Origin: Gp13-AA77 sp035578005
GTDB lineage: Bacteria > Acidobacteriota > Terriglobia > UBA7540
Direction of reading: 5' to 3'
Length of the DNA: 32,880 nucleotides
NCBI GenBank assembly: GCA_035578005.1
Contig: DATJYK010000091.1
Coordinates: forward strand, 1-32,880
Both the position numbers and the translations under genes were made by a program. Below, one piece after another: positions 22,990-30,411 of the stretch (position 1 is the stretch's first letter; each line of letters starts with the position of its first letter). Under the pieces are notes generated by a model that saw nothing but the letters and a program-made list of their open reading frames with translations, was not told the origin of the DNA and ran no database searches.

Positions 22990-24339
22990 ATGAGTCAATC
23001 GCTTGGCTTGTCCATGATCGTCAAAGACGCCGAGGCGGACCTAGCCCGATGTCTCGAAAGCACACATGGAGTGGTAGACGAGATTGTCATCGGCGACACG
23101 GGCTCAACGGACGCAAGTGTAGAGATTGCCAGCCGCTACGGCGCGAGGGTGATCGCGGTTCCCTGGGAGAACGACTTCTCGAAAGCCCGCAACCGCGTGC
23201 TTGAAGAGAACCGCGCCGACTGGATCCTCTTCATGGATGCTGACGAGGTACTGGATCCAGTAGCTCCTCAGTCCATTCCTGCACTCCTCGCCCGTCAGGA
23301 CCTCGCCGGTTATAAGGTCACGATCTGGAACTACGTCCTTACTCTCACCAACCGTTTGTGGGATACTCCGGCCAAACCGAACCCAAACCGGCTGGAGGGG
23401 GCCCGCCAGTACCCGGCTTACGTCGAGCACCAAAACATACGGCTGTTCCGGCGCCACCCGGACATCTATTTTGAAGGTCGCGTCCACGAGACCACCGGCT
23501 ACCGCATCCTGGCGACGGGCCGCCAGCTTGGCGAAGCTGATTTCGTGATTCATCACTTCGGCTTGGCAGTGGACGCTGAGACCCGGTTGCGTAAGAGCAA
23601 GTTTTACCGTGAGTTAGGCCGGGAAAAGGTCCGCGAGAAGCCCAATGACGCTCAGGCTCACTTCGAGCTCGGCATTGAGGAGCTCGACACTTTCCGCGAT
23701 CCCGCAGCCGCGCTTGCCTGTTTCGAGCGGGTGATCGAATTAAACCCGAAGTCCCACCGCGCCTGGGCCTTTGCCGGAATTGCCCTGGTGCGGCTGGAGC
23801 GGTACCCGGAAGGGCTGAAGCGGCTAAAGCGCGCCGAACAGCTTGGCGGACGTAGCGTGTTAGTGTTTGAGACTCAAGGAGATGCTTACTACCACGCGGG
23901 CGACTTCCACGCTGCCTGCCGTTGCTATCGGAAGGCCCAGGAGTTCGGTGGGGCAGCGGCCATCGTCGAGAGCAAACTCGGGGTTTCAGAAGCGCGGCTT
24001 GGCCGCACCGCGGCCGGGCTTCGGCACATGGAGCGAGCCATCGAACGCGAGCCTAACTTCAGCGAGCTCTATGACATTCTCATTATGGCTGCGGTCTGGA
24101 TGGGTAACCCCAAGCTCGCGGCGGAGACCGCCGATCGGCGCTTGACCGCTGTAGAGCCTACGGCGGAGAACTTCTTGCGGGCGGCTAGCATCCGCGCCCA
24201 ACTTGGGGAGTGGCCGCGCGTCGAGGAAATTCTGCGAGCTGGCCGCGAACGCTTTCCTGACTCCCCCAAGCTTCACCAAGCGTGGGCCGAACTTCAACAG
24301 CGCACTGGACAAAGCTTCACCGCCGTCACTTCCGCTTGA
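22990..24339 (+). CDS. GT2-family glycosyltransferase with C-terminal TPR repeats
   Basis: The 449-aa protein has an N-terminal GT2 domain (about 5-235): SMIVKDAEADLARCLES, VIGDTGSTDAS, the metal-binding D83-A-D85 in LFMDADEVLD, and YFEGRVHE. TPR-like repeats follow from about 225 to 440 (AHFELGIEELDTF, AWAFAGIALVRLE, GDAYYHAGDFHAACRCYRKA). This layout is typical of enzymes that glycosylate proteins or peptides, where the TPR part binds the acceptor, but GT2 enzymes for other glycans share it. It is the gene nearest to the flagellins, on the same strand. Ribosome-binding site is weak. Confidence 0.87.
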   Translation: MSQSLGLSMIVKDAEADLARCLESTHGVVDEIVIGDTGSTDASVEIASRYGARVIAVPWENDFSKARNRVLEENRADWILFMDADEVLDPVAPQSIPALLARQDLAGYKVTIWNYVLTLTNRLWDTPAKPNPNRLEGARQYPAYVEHQNIRLFRRHPDIYFEGRVHETTGYRILATGRQLGEADFVIHHFGLAVDAETRLRKSKFYRELGREKVREKPNDAQAHFELGIEELDTFRDPAAALACFERVIELNPKSHRAWAFAGIALVRLERYPEGLKRLKRAEQLGGRSVLVFETQGDAYYHAGDFHAACRCYRKAQEFGGAAAIVESKLGVSEARLGRTAAGLRHMERAIEREPNFSELYDILIMAAVWMGNPKLAAETADRRLTAVEPTAENFLRAASIRAQLGEWPRVEEILRAGRERFPDSPKLHQAWAELQQRTGQSFTAVTSA

Positions 24340-24500
24340 ACCCTGAACAAGCTCTCATAATCTCAACAGAATTCTAATAAAAGCTCCGACGCAAGCTTTC
24401 TTAGTCACACCTGTAGTTGTTCACTTAACACAACAAACACAATGTGTTACAGGCCAATTTAGGGTCCAGCGGAGATTACACGAAACATTAGAAGCGCAAA

Positions 24501-24517
24501 TTGGAGAACAGATTGCT
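24501..24517 (+). promoter_or_regulatory. Sigma-54-like (-24/-12) promoter before flagellin 1
   Basis: TTGGAGAACAGATTGCT has GG (24503-24504) and GC (24515-24516) separated by exactly 10 nt, as in the consensus TGGCAC-N5-TTGC. A 13-bp palindrome AACACAATGTGTT at 24436-24448, about 55 bp upstream, could be an activator site. No sigma-28 site was found for this gene. Confidence 0.5.
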
Positions 24518-24528
24518 CTTTTGAGGCG

Positions 24529-24592
24529 CGTTCCGCGAGTCGGAAATGGAGGGCAGAAGGCGATGGGCCGAAGCTCTCAGGCCGAAGTGAAA
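24529..24592 (+). promoter_or_regulatory. Conserved flagellin leader, copy 1
   Basis: This 64-nt stretch (TTCCGCGAGTCGGAA, ATGGAGGGCAGAAGGC, ATGGGCCG..GCTC) strongly resembles 25776-25840 before flagellin 2. Both contain an ANGGA motif in the middle (ATGGA here), and both genes have AAGGA at the ribosome-binding site. Such a pair is what CsrA recognises on some flagellin mRNAs; this is only a suggestion. Confidence 0.5.
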
Positions 24593-24630
24593 GTTAGCTT
24601 GACGGAACGAAGCGAAAAAGGAGAATCGTA

Positions 24631-25440
24631 ATGTCAATCAGCCTTCTGAACAACATCACTTCGCTAGAAGCCGAAAACCAGCTTAACCAGACCAACGCGT
24701 CTTTGCAGAATACGCTGGTGCAACTGTCCTCAGGTTCGCGCCTGAACAGCGGCGCGGATGATCCCGCCGGTCTGTCCATTGCGGACTCGCTGCAAGCGAA
24801 CATCACACAACTGAATCAGGCCTCGAACAATGCCAACACCGGAATTGGTTTGTTGCAGACCGCTGATGGCTCGCTCGGCCAAGTTACGCACCTGCTCGAC
24901 CGGGCCATTACCATCGCTACTGAAGCTGCCAACGGCGGCCTGACGACCTCGCAGGCGGCCGCGCTCGACAACGAATTCACATCGATCAAGGCGGAAATCG
25001 ACCGCATCGGCAGCCAGACCACCTTCAACAGCACCAATGTCTTTACAGGCTCTACCACCAGCATCTTCTTGGGCAGCGCGGCCAACTCGATTGGCATTAA
25101 CATCAGCACGCTGAGCTCTACGGCGCTCAACCTGAGCAGCGACAGCCTGACGAGCACCACCAATGCGGCGCAAGCTCTGACTGACATCAACGCGGCCGTC
25201 TCAACCGTCGCCCAGGACCGCGGCACCATCGGCGCTACGCTAAATCGGCTAACCGACGCGCAGAACGTGATTGCGAACCAGGTGACGAACCTGACTTCAG
25301 CTCAAAACCTGATCCGCTCAGCGAACATACCCCAGGATGTCAGCCAGGAAGCGCAGTACTCGGTGCTCGAGCAGACTGGCATCTCGGCGTTGACGCAGGC
25401 GAATCAGTCGACGCAAAGCATTCTCAAGCTCTTCCAGTAA
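24631..25440 (+). CDS. fliC: Flagellin 1 (minimal form)
   Basis: Flagellin is the filament subunit, exported by the flagellar type III system. The 269-aa protein has the conserved N-terminal D0/D1 helices (MSISLLNNITSLEAENQLNQ, LSSGSRLNSGADDPAGLSIA, NANTGIGLLQTADGSLG) and the C-terminal helices (ANIPQDVSQEAQYSVLEQTG, QSILKLFQ). The variable D2/D3 part is nearly absent; residues 130-185 are Ser/Thr-rich and would be the surface-exposed, possibly glycosylated part. AAGGAG lies 7 nt before the ATG. It is a close paralogue of flagellin 2 (same length) and has its own terminator-like hairpin. The upstream glycosyltransferase ends 291 bp before it. Confidence 0.95.
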   Translation: MSISLLNNITSLEAENQLNQTNASLQNTLVQLSSGSRLNSGADDPAGLSIADSLQANITQLNQASNNANTGIGLLQTADGSLGQVTHLLDRAITIATEAANGGLTTSQAAALDNEFTSIKAEIDRIGSQTTFNSTNVFTGSTTSIFLGSAANSIGINISTLSSTALNLSSDSLTSTTNAAQALTDINAAVSTVAQDRGTIGATLNRLTDAQNVIANQVTNLTSAQNLIRSANIPQDVSQEAQYSVLEQTGISALTQANQSTQSILKLFQ

Positions 25441-25471
25441 CCTCCTATCCCCCCTTCCCAACGTGCAACGC

Positions 25472-25499
25472 AAGGGGCAGAACGAAAATTCTGCCCCTT
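25472..25499 (+). terminator. Terminator-like hairpin after flagellin 1
   Basis: AAGGGGCAGAA and TTCTGCCCCTT form a perfect 11-bp stem with a 6-nt loop. There is no strong T-tract, so termination may be partial. Between 25500 and 25727 I see no gene. Confidence 0.65.
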
Positions 25500-25727
25500 A
25501 CCTCCTTCGACTCGAAGGCAACGTCTCGCGAAGGGCCCAGGCCGGGCAATTAAAGCTCATGTTCCAGCGTCACTCCACCATCCCTCTCGACCCTTACAGA
25601 TTTGAGCAATGGCCGGGGCCCGCAGGAAGCAGGTCGCCTGTGGTTGTGCGTCAACATCTTTTCCTATCAGCCTTTACTCGTCAAAACCGAGCGAAGCCGA
25701 CACCGAAAAAATTTGCCACAGATCGAT

Positions 25728-25754
25728 TAAAGGATTTGAGGTCGTCGCCGATAG
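25728..25754 (+). promoter_or_regulatory. Sigma-28 promoter before flagellin 2
   Basis: TAAA, exactly 15 nt, and GCCGATAG match the FliA consensus TAAA-N15-GCCGATAA at all but the last base. The ATG lies about 112 nt further on, leaving a leader of roughly 100 nt. Confidence 0.75.
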
Positions 25755-25775
25755 GGTAACTGTTCACAAAGGAAC

Positions 25776-25840
25776 CGTTCCGTGAATCGGGAACGGAGGG
25801 CAGACGGCAGTGGGCCGCCGCTCCCGGGCCGAGCCGGAAA
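25776..25840 (+). promoter_or_regulatory. Conserved flagellin leader, copy 2
   Basis: Homologous to 24529-24592. Here CCGTTCC and GGAACGG form a perfect 7-bp stem, weaker in copy 1. The central ANGGA motif is ACGGA, just 3' of this stem. Confidence 0.5.
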
Positions 25841-25866
25841 CGAAATCAACTATTAAGGAGATTTCA

Positions 25867-26676
25867 ATGTCACTCAGTCTTCTGAACAACATCACGTCTC
25901 TCGAGGCCCAAAATCAACTCAACCAGACCAATGCGTCTCTGCAGAACACGCTGGTTCAGTTGTCTTCCGGCTCTCGGCTCAACAGCGGCGCCGACGATCC
26001 TGCCGGCCTGTCCATCTCGAACTCACTAACGGCTGACGTTGCGACGCTGAACCAGGCATCCAACAACGCCAACACCGGAATCGGTCTGCTGCAGACTGCT
26101 GACGGTTCGCTGGGCCAGGTCACAAACCTGCTCAACCGCGCTGTCACGATTGCAACCGAAGCTGCCAACGGTGGTCTTACCACCTCACAGGCAAGCGCAC
26201 TCGACAACGAATTCACGTCGATCAAAGCTGAAATCGATCGGATCGGCGCCCAGACCACGTTCAACAGCAGCTCCGTGTTTACGTCTTCGACCACCAGCAT
26301 CTTCCTGGGCAGCAGCGCCAACTCGATTGGCGTCACCATCGGCGCGCTGAGCTCCGCAGGCCTCGGCTTGGGCAGCGACAGCCTGACCAGCACGACCAAT
26401 GCGGCAACGGCTCTGACCGACATCACCTCGGCCGTCTCCACCATCGCTCAGGATCGCGGAACGCTCGGCGCCACGCTGAACCGGCTGACTGCCGCGCAGA
26501 ACGTGATTGCGAACCAGGTGACGAACCTGACCGCAGCCAATAACCTGATCCAGTCTGCGAATATTCCGCAAGACGTATCGCAGGAAGCCCAACTGTCAGT
26601 GCTTGAGCAGACAGGCATCTCATCTCTGAGCCAGGCGAATCAGTCCACTCAGCAGATTCTTCGTCTCTTCCAGTAA
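25867..26676 (+). CDS. fliC: Flagellin 2 (minimal form)
   Basis: The 269-aa product parallels flagellin 1 throughout: MSLSLLNNITSLEAQNQLNQ, the ADDPAGLSIS region, and a C-terminus ANIPQDVSQEAQLSVLEQTG. Differences gather in the central Ser/Thr-rich part (about 130-190: SSSVFTSSTTSIFLGSSANS), as expected for surface-exposed residues. The open frame runs upstream to 25810, but ATG 25867 has AAGGAG at 6-nt spacing and gives the conserved N-terminus. It has a sigma-28-type promoter, unlike flagellin 1. It is followed by a strong hairpin and then by flaG, fliD and fliS. Confidence 0.95.
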   Translation: MSLSLLNNITSLEAQNQLNQTNASLQNTLVQLSSGSRLNSGADDPAGLSISNSLTADVATLNQASNNANTGIGLLQTADGSLGQVTNLLNRAVTIATEAANGGLTTSQASALDNEFTSIKAEIDRIGAQTTFNSSSVFTSSTTSIFLGSSANSIGVTIGALSSAGLGLGSDSLTSTTNAATALTDITSAVSTIAQDRGTLGATLNRLTAAQNVIANQVTNLTAANNLIQSANIPQDVSQEAQLSVLEQTGISSLSQANQSTQQILRLFQ

Positions 26677-26696
26677 CCTCCCTGGCGGACTTGACG

Positions 26697-26727
26697 CGAA
26701 GGGGTGGAGCAAAACTCCGCCCCTTCG
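26697..26727 (+). terminator. Terminator hairpin after flagellin 2
   Basis: CGAAGGGGTGGAG and CTCCGCCCCTTCG form a 13-bp stem with one G-T pair and a 5-nt loop, followed by TAATTTCGTT. Some read-through into flaG is likely, because no promoter is visible before it. Confidence 0.75.
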
Positions 26728-26753
26728 TAATTTCGTTAGGAGCATGACATTCC

Positions 26754-27089
26754 GTGAAGGTTGATTCGCCACCTCCGGTTGTGACAGTAGGTGGGAGCGA
26801 TCCCGCACCCGCAACCAACCCCGCCGGGGACAAGCCGGCACGGTTCACGGCGCCGCCCCCGTCACCGGGCGCCCGGGACGGCTCTCTTTCTTCTTCCGTT
26901 CAACAACCGCAGCAGCTCGCAGTAAGCTACCAGCTCGCTGAAAACGGGCACAAGGTCTATTTCAAGGTTATCGACGAAACCAGCGGTCAGGTGATCTTCC
27001 AGGCGCCGCCGTCCGCCGTGCTGAGCAGCGCAGAAAAGCTGTATCAGTTTCTTCAAACCCAGCAGCAGACAAAAGCTGACAAGGGCTAA
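26754..27089 (+). CDS. flaG: FlaG-family protein
   Basis: The 111-aa protein has a Pro-rich, probably disordered N-terminus (about 1-50) and a C-terminal FlaG-like domain: LAVSYQLAENGHKVYFKVID, SGQVIFQAPPSAVLSSAEKLYQFL. FlaG proteins influence filament length and lie next to fliD in many bacteria, as here. The start is GTG at 26754, with AGGAG 11 nt upstream, which is a long spacing; an ATG at 26744 opens only a 6-codon frame. It ends 13 bp before fliD. Confidence 0.8.
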   Translation: MKVDSPPPVVTVGGSDPAPATNPAGDKPARFTAPPPSPGARDGSLSSSVQQPQQLAVSYQLAENGHKVYFKVIDETSGQVIFQAPPSAVLSSAEKLYQFLQTQQQTKADKG

Positions 27090-27102
27090 GTAAGGAGCCA
27101 CG

Positions 27103-28467
27103 ATGGGCAGTAGTCCAATCACCGCCAGCACGCTTAACATAAGCGGATCCTCGTTCGGATTTGGCCAGGGAATAAACGTGCAGTCGGTCGTGCAGAGCCT
27201 TACCGCGGCCGCCCAAGCCGGCGAAAGTGTCTACACCGCCGAGCAGTCGTTCTATAACAGTCAGATTTCTGACCTGAAATCCATCACCAACCTGGTGACA
27301 AGCCTGCAGACTGCGACGCAGGCGCTCCAGGACCCGGCCGGGGCCCTTTCTGCCCGGGCCGCGAACTCTTCCAACTCAGGCGTAGTTACCGCGAGCGCGG
27401 CTTCCGGGACGAGTACGGGGAACTACTCACTGGTTGTCAACAATCTGGCGAGTACCGCGATTCTTACGAGCCAACCGCAGAGCTCAGCAACCGCCGCCGT
27501 GGGCGCAGGGACGGTCCAGTACACAATCGGCAGCACCAATTACACCATCAATGTCGGCAGCAGCGACACCCTGAGCAGCCTCGTCTCTACGATTAACAAT
27601 GGGAACTACGGTGTTACGGCCAGCATCGTCAATGACTCTGCCGGGTCATTCCTGACCCTCACCAGCAATACAGGCGGCGGCGCAGGCAATATCACCAATC
27701 TGACGGATAGCAGCGGCCTTGGCTTGAGCACCGCCGTGAAAGGCCAGGACGCTTCTCTCTCGGTGAATGGGGTCCCGATCACGGAATCCAGCAATACCGT
27801 TACGGGCGTGATTCCTGGTGTCACCTTCTCTCTGCAAGGGACATCGGCTTCGCCGGTGACCGTCTCGGTGACGCCCGATGTGAACCAGGCCACCACTGCC
27901 ATCAACGATTTCGTTTCTGCATACAATGCGGTGGCCCAGGCGATGAACACCGAGTTCACTTACACGGCCGGCTCCGGTTCGCAGCCACCCCTTTTCTCCG
28001 ATTCGGCGCTCCAACAGGTGCAGGCAACGCTCGCCAGCGACATCAACTTCTTCATGAGCGGAAATAACGGCATTAATGGCCTGGCGTCGCTCGGCGTCAA
28101 CCTGCAGCAGGACGGCACACTGTCAGTGAACACGGGTACCCTGACTTCAGCGCTCACCAGCAACGCCTCAGCGGTACAAAACTTTTTCCAGGGTCCTGAT
28201 TTCGTGAGCGGCTTTGGGGGGCAGCTCTATGACGATATCAACAAATTAAACGACCCAACTCAGGGAGTGCTTGCCCTCGACCTGAAAGGGATTAATCAAG
28301 AAGAGCAGGACGTCACAAACACCATCAACGACTTCAATTCAAACCTCCAGCAGCAAGAGCAGCAGTGGCTCACGGAGTACAGCCAGGTGAATGCGACCTT
28401 ACAGCAACTGCCCTCGCTGATTCAACAAGCTGGGGGCCAGGTTAGCTCAACTTCCAGCAACGGTTAG
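27103..28467 (+). CDS. fliD: Flagellar filament cap protein FliD (HAP2)
   Basis: FliD caps the growing filament and promotes folding of exported flagellin. The 454-aa protein has the N-terminal conserved region (FGFGQGINVQSVVQSLTAA, with YNSQISDLKSITNLVTSLQ), a central domain made of beta strands (GNYSLVVNNLASTAILTSQ, YTIGSTNYTINVGSSDTLSS), and a C-terminal helical region (QATTAINDFVSAYNAVAQAM, INDFNSNLQQQEQQWLTEYS). The length is normal for short FliD forms. AAGGAG lies 5 nt before the ATG. Export uses the N-terminal signal. It is followed by its chaperone-like partner fliS after 8 bp. Confidence 0.93.
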   Translation: MGSSPITASTLNISGSSFGFGQGINVQSVVQSLTAAAQAGESVYTAEQSFYNSQISDLKSITNLVTSLQTATQALQDPAGALSARAANSSNSGVVTASAASGTSTGNYSLVVNNLASTAILTSQPQSSATAAVGAGTVQYTIGSTNYTINVGSSDTLSSLVSTINNGNYGVTASIVNDSAGSFLTLTSNTGGGAGNITNLTDSSGLGLSTAVKGQDASLSVNGVPITESSNTVTGVIPGVTFSLQGTSASPVTVSVTPDVNQATTAINDFVSAYNAVAQAMNTEFTYTAGSGSQPPLFSDSALQQVQATLASDINFFMSGNNGINGLASLGVNLQQDGTLSVNTGTLTSALTSNASAVQNFFQGPDFVSGFGGQLYDDINKLNDPTQGVLALDLKGINQEEQDVTNTINDFNSNLQQQEQQWLTEYSQVNATLQQLPSLIQQAGGQVSSTSSNG

Positions 28468-28475
28468 GATATGCC

Positions 28476-28943
28476 ATGAGTTACGACGTCGCTCGCAATT
28501 ACCGTGTACAGGCCGCCGAGTTCGCCAGCCCCGTGGGCGTGATTGTGCAGGCCTACGAGCAGATCATTCGCGCGCTTCAAGAGGCTGCCCGGGCTGCCGA
28601 CAGCGGCAAGTTCGAGCACAAGACCAACGAAGCGAACCGCGCCATGGCGATTATCAGCCACCTCGAGGCCATGCTCGATCACGAGGCCGGCCCCAAAGTG
28701 GCGACCAAGCTTGAAGTGTTCTACGAGACCATGCGCTATCAGATTGTCAAGGCCAGCGCCCAACCTACCGGAGACGCCCTGCGCGCGGTGTCCGACTACT
28801 TCGTGCCGCTTCGCGATGCCTGGCGGGTGGTAGAAAGCGAACACCCAACACTGCCCGGGGGCGCCACTCCGCCACCAACACGCCGCACCCTGCTGCCATC
28901 AGATTTCCCGGCCGAACAAGCGTCCTCCAACTGGAACGCTTAA
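28476..28943 (+). CDS. fliS: Flagellar export chaperone FliS
   Basis: FliS binds flagellin in the cytoplasm and prevents premature polymerisation. The 155-aa protein has the helical FliS pattern: YRVQAAEFASPVGVIVQAYE near the start, TNEANRAMAIISHLEAMLDH, GPKVATKLEVFYETMRYQIV and YFVPLRDAWRV. The final 30 or so residues (PGGATPPPTRRTLLPSDF) are Pro-rich and longer than usual. TTAGGA before the ATG serves as ribosome-binding site. A 65-bp repeat begins exactly after the stop codon, in the same reading frame. Confidence 0.92.
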   Translation: MSYDVARNYRVQAAEFASPVGVIVQAYEQIIRALQEAARAADSGKFEHKTNEANRAMAIISHLEAMLDHEAGPKVATKLEVFYETMRYQIVKASAQPTGDALRAVSDYFVPLRDAWRVVESEHPTLPGGATPPPTRRTLLPSDFPAEQASSNWNA

Positions 28944-29008
28944 AGACCGAACCTGCCCTGGGCCCGCGTGTTAAACCTGCTGCCCCGCGGTTCGGTCTTC
29001 GGCTAGGG
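28944..29008 (+). repeat. 65-bp dispersed repeat, copy 1 (second copy 30232-30296)
   Basis: It differs from the second copy at one position (TTAAACC versus TTGAACC). Its ends are inverted repeats, AGACCGAACC and GGTTCGGTCT. It directly follows the fliS stop codon and may act as its terminator hairpin. Confidence 0.85.
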
Positions 29009-29116
29009 TTCCCTTGTCACTCAGGCGGCGTCGTGGTCCTTTTTCTTCCACCGCAACCCTTACTAATGTTGGCAATGTTTGCCAATTGTGTTACCGTTAG
29101 ATTTTCGGAGAGGCCC

Positions 29117-29419
29117 ATGCCCACGCGCAACATTAACCTAACGGATCACTTCGACCGGTTCATCGAAACTAGAGTTACCTCCGGGCGTTACGGCAACGCC
29201 AGCGAGATCGTCCGCGAGGGCTTGCGGCTGCTTGAGCATCGGGAAGGAGAAGAGCAGGCGAAGTTGCAATGGCTGCGCAAGGCCGCTGAGGAGGGATTTG
29301 ACCAGATTGGTCGGGGCGAAGGCATAGAGTTTCGTTCGATGGAAGAGCTTGATGAAGAGATCGACCGACTTGGGAAGGAAGCTTCGGTCGAACTCGCGTC
29401 CACCCGCAAACGTGCCTAA
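29117..29419 (+). CDS. parD: ParD-family antitoxin
   Basis: The 100-aa product starts MPTRNINLTDHFDRFIETRV and continues SGRYGNASEIVREGLRLLEH, the classical ParD ribbon-helix-helix domain. The C-terminal half (QIGRGEGIEFRSMEELDEEI, DRLGKEASVEL) would bind the toxin. The frame extends to 29033, but ATG 29117 has GGAGAGG upstream and the usual N-terminus. It overlaps the toxin gene by 8 nt, assuming a GTG start for the toxin. A second, damaged copy of the LDEEIDRLGKEAS tail lies near 31045. Confidence 0.88.
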   Translation: MPTRNINLTDHFDRFIETRVTSGRYGNASEIVREGLRLLEHREGEEQAKLQWLRKAAEEGFDQIGRGEGIEFRSMEELDEEIDRLGKEASVELASTRKRA

Positions 29420-29798
29420 AGTTGGCGGATCACTGCAAATAATTCTGGCTCCGGCTGCGCTGCGCGATATTCGCGAGGCGTTGAAGTGGAGTGAAGAAAG
29501 ATTTGGGAGCCGCGCCGCGGCGCGTTATCGCTCTCTCTTGAAACAGGCTTTTCGCGATATCGGGGCCGATCCCGAACGTATAGGCTCTACGGAAAGACCC
29601 GAGCTGAGCAGTGGTGCCCGAACCTATCACCTCCGTTTCAGCCGGGACCGGGCAGGCGCAAGCGGCATGGTAAAGAGTCCGAGGCATTTTCTGCTCTATC
29701 GTCGGCGCCATGAAGGAGCAATTGAAGTGGCCCGAGTCCTGCACGACGCTTGTGATCTGGAGCGCCACCTGCCCGACGACTACCGTCGCACAGGTTAA
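29412..29798 (+). CDS. parE: ParE-family toxin
   Basis: The 128-aa product (GTG start in MPKVGGSLQIILAPAALRDI) follows the ParE/RelE pattern: REALKWSEERFGSRAAARYRSLL, then FRDIGADPERIGSTERPEL, RTYHLRFSRDRAG, and HFLLYRRRHEGAIEVARVLHD. The reading frame could start earlier (29349), but the GTG at 29412 overlaps the parD stop, as expected for the pair, and gives normal length. ParE toxins poison DNA gyrase. Both genes look intact. Confidence 0.88.
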   Translation: MPKVGGSLQIILAPAALRDIREALKWSEERFGSRAAARYRSLLKQAFRDIGADPERIGSTERPELSSGARTYHLRFSRDRAGASGMVKSPRHFLLYRRRHEGAIEVARVLHDACDLERHLPDDYRRTG

Positions 29799-29856
29799 TG
29801 GGATTTAACCGAGTAGAACACGCAAGTCAACATTCCGCAGCTGGGACCACCCAGGG

Positions 29857-30119
29857 CACTTAAACGCCCGGTTCGAGCCTCAGGATGCGTAAAGCCCGCG
29901 AGTCTTTGAAAACCCGCAAAGTCACGATCTCGTGTAATTAGGGGGAACGTCGTGATCGAGGCAGCATTGCGCGATCAGCGAATCGGCCAGTTTCGGCCGG
30001 AGGCGATGGCGGAAGAGGCGGGCGCGCAACTTTCCCACGCGTTCCCAATAGCCTGTCGTGATCTCGAGTTGAACGATACCCGTCAGCGATCTTTCGAGGG
30101 CCGTACTCAGATCCGGATC
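29857..30119 (-). pseudogene. Frameshifted remnant of a PIN-domain (VapC-like) toxin
   Basis: The minus strand reads LERSLTGIVQLEITTGYWER, then RLRPKLADSLIAQCCLDHDV in one frame, and PLITRDRDFAGFQRLAG in the next, as in the C-terminal half of PIN toxins (ADSLIA and TRDRDF). The break is at a run of five Gs on the plus strand (29941-29945), where four would keep the frame. The N-terminal half is not recognisable. Not functional. Confidence 0.6.
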
Positions 30120-30159
30120 ATCTCAGCTCGACAAGCAACTCGAACAGAGAGGCAACGCT

Positions 30160-30294
30160 ATGAAGAAGAAAATGGTTAGGTACACGCTGGATACATTGCC
30201 ACTACTGACGGACGCGCAGCGGGCGCATTTCAGACCGAACCTGCCCTGGGCCCGCGTGTTGAACCTGCTGCCCCGCGGTTCGGTCTTCGGCTAG
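30160..30294 (+). pseudogene. Small antitoxin-like gene truncated by the 65-bp repeat
   Basis: ATG 30160 with AGAGG 7 nt upstream opens MKKKMVRYTLDTLPLLTDAQ, which I recognise as the start of short antitoxin-like proteins that go with BrnT/PIN toxins. From residue 25 the frame enters the 65-bp repeat and reads RPNLPWARVL... before TAG, giving 44 aa. The normal continuation is lost, so the repeat sits inside the gene. Confidence 0.6.
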
Positions 30295-30296
30295 GG
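30232..30296 (+). repeat. 65-bp dispersed repeat, copy 2
   Basis: Nearly identical to 28944-29008, with the same orientation. Inverted ends are at 30232-30241 and 30277-30286. Together the copies bracket about 1.35 kb holding parDE and two TA remnants. Confidence 0.85.
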
Positions 30297-30411
30297 GGTC
30301 CATCGCCAAGAACAGCATCCACACAGAGCTATTCGCCCGGCAAGAGTAGGCGGTCCACTTGCGAAGTCCGCGTCATTTGACATGGCCATCACACATGGCT
30401 ATCATTCGGCT

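Noticed and set aside
24730..25229. Long minus-strand frames opposite the flagellin genes
   Set aside because: They mirror GC-rich codon use of the flagellins, lack ribosome-binding sites and show no motif.
25463..25759. 98-aa frame between the flagellins
   Set aside because: It overlaps the terminator hairpin and the sigma-28 promoter and has no recognisable motif.
29952..30179. 75-aa plus-strand frame in the TA region
   Set aside because: The opposite strand encodes recognisable PIN-domain segments, so this frame is a shadow.
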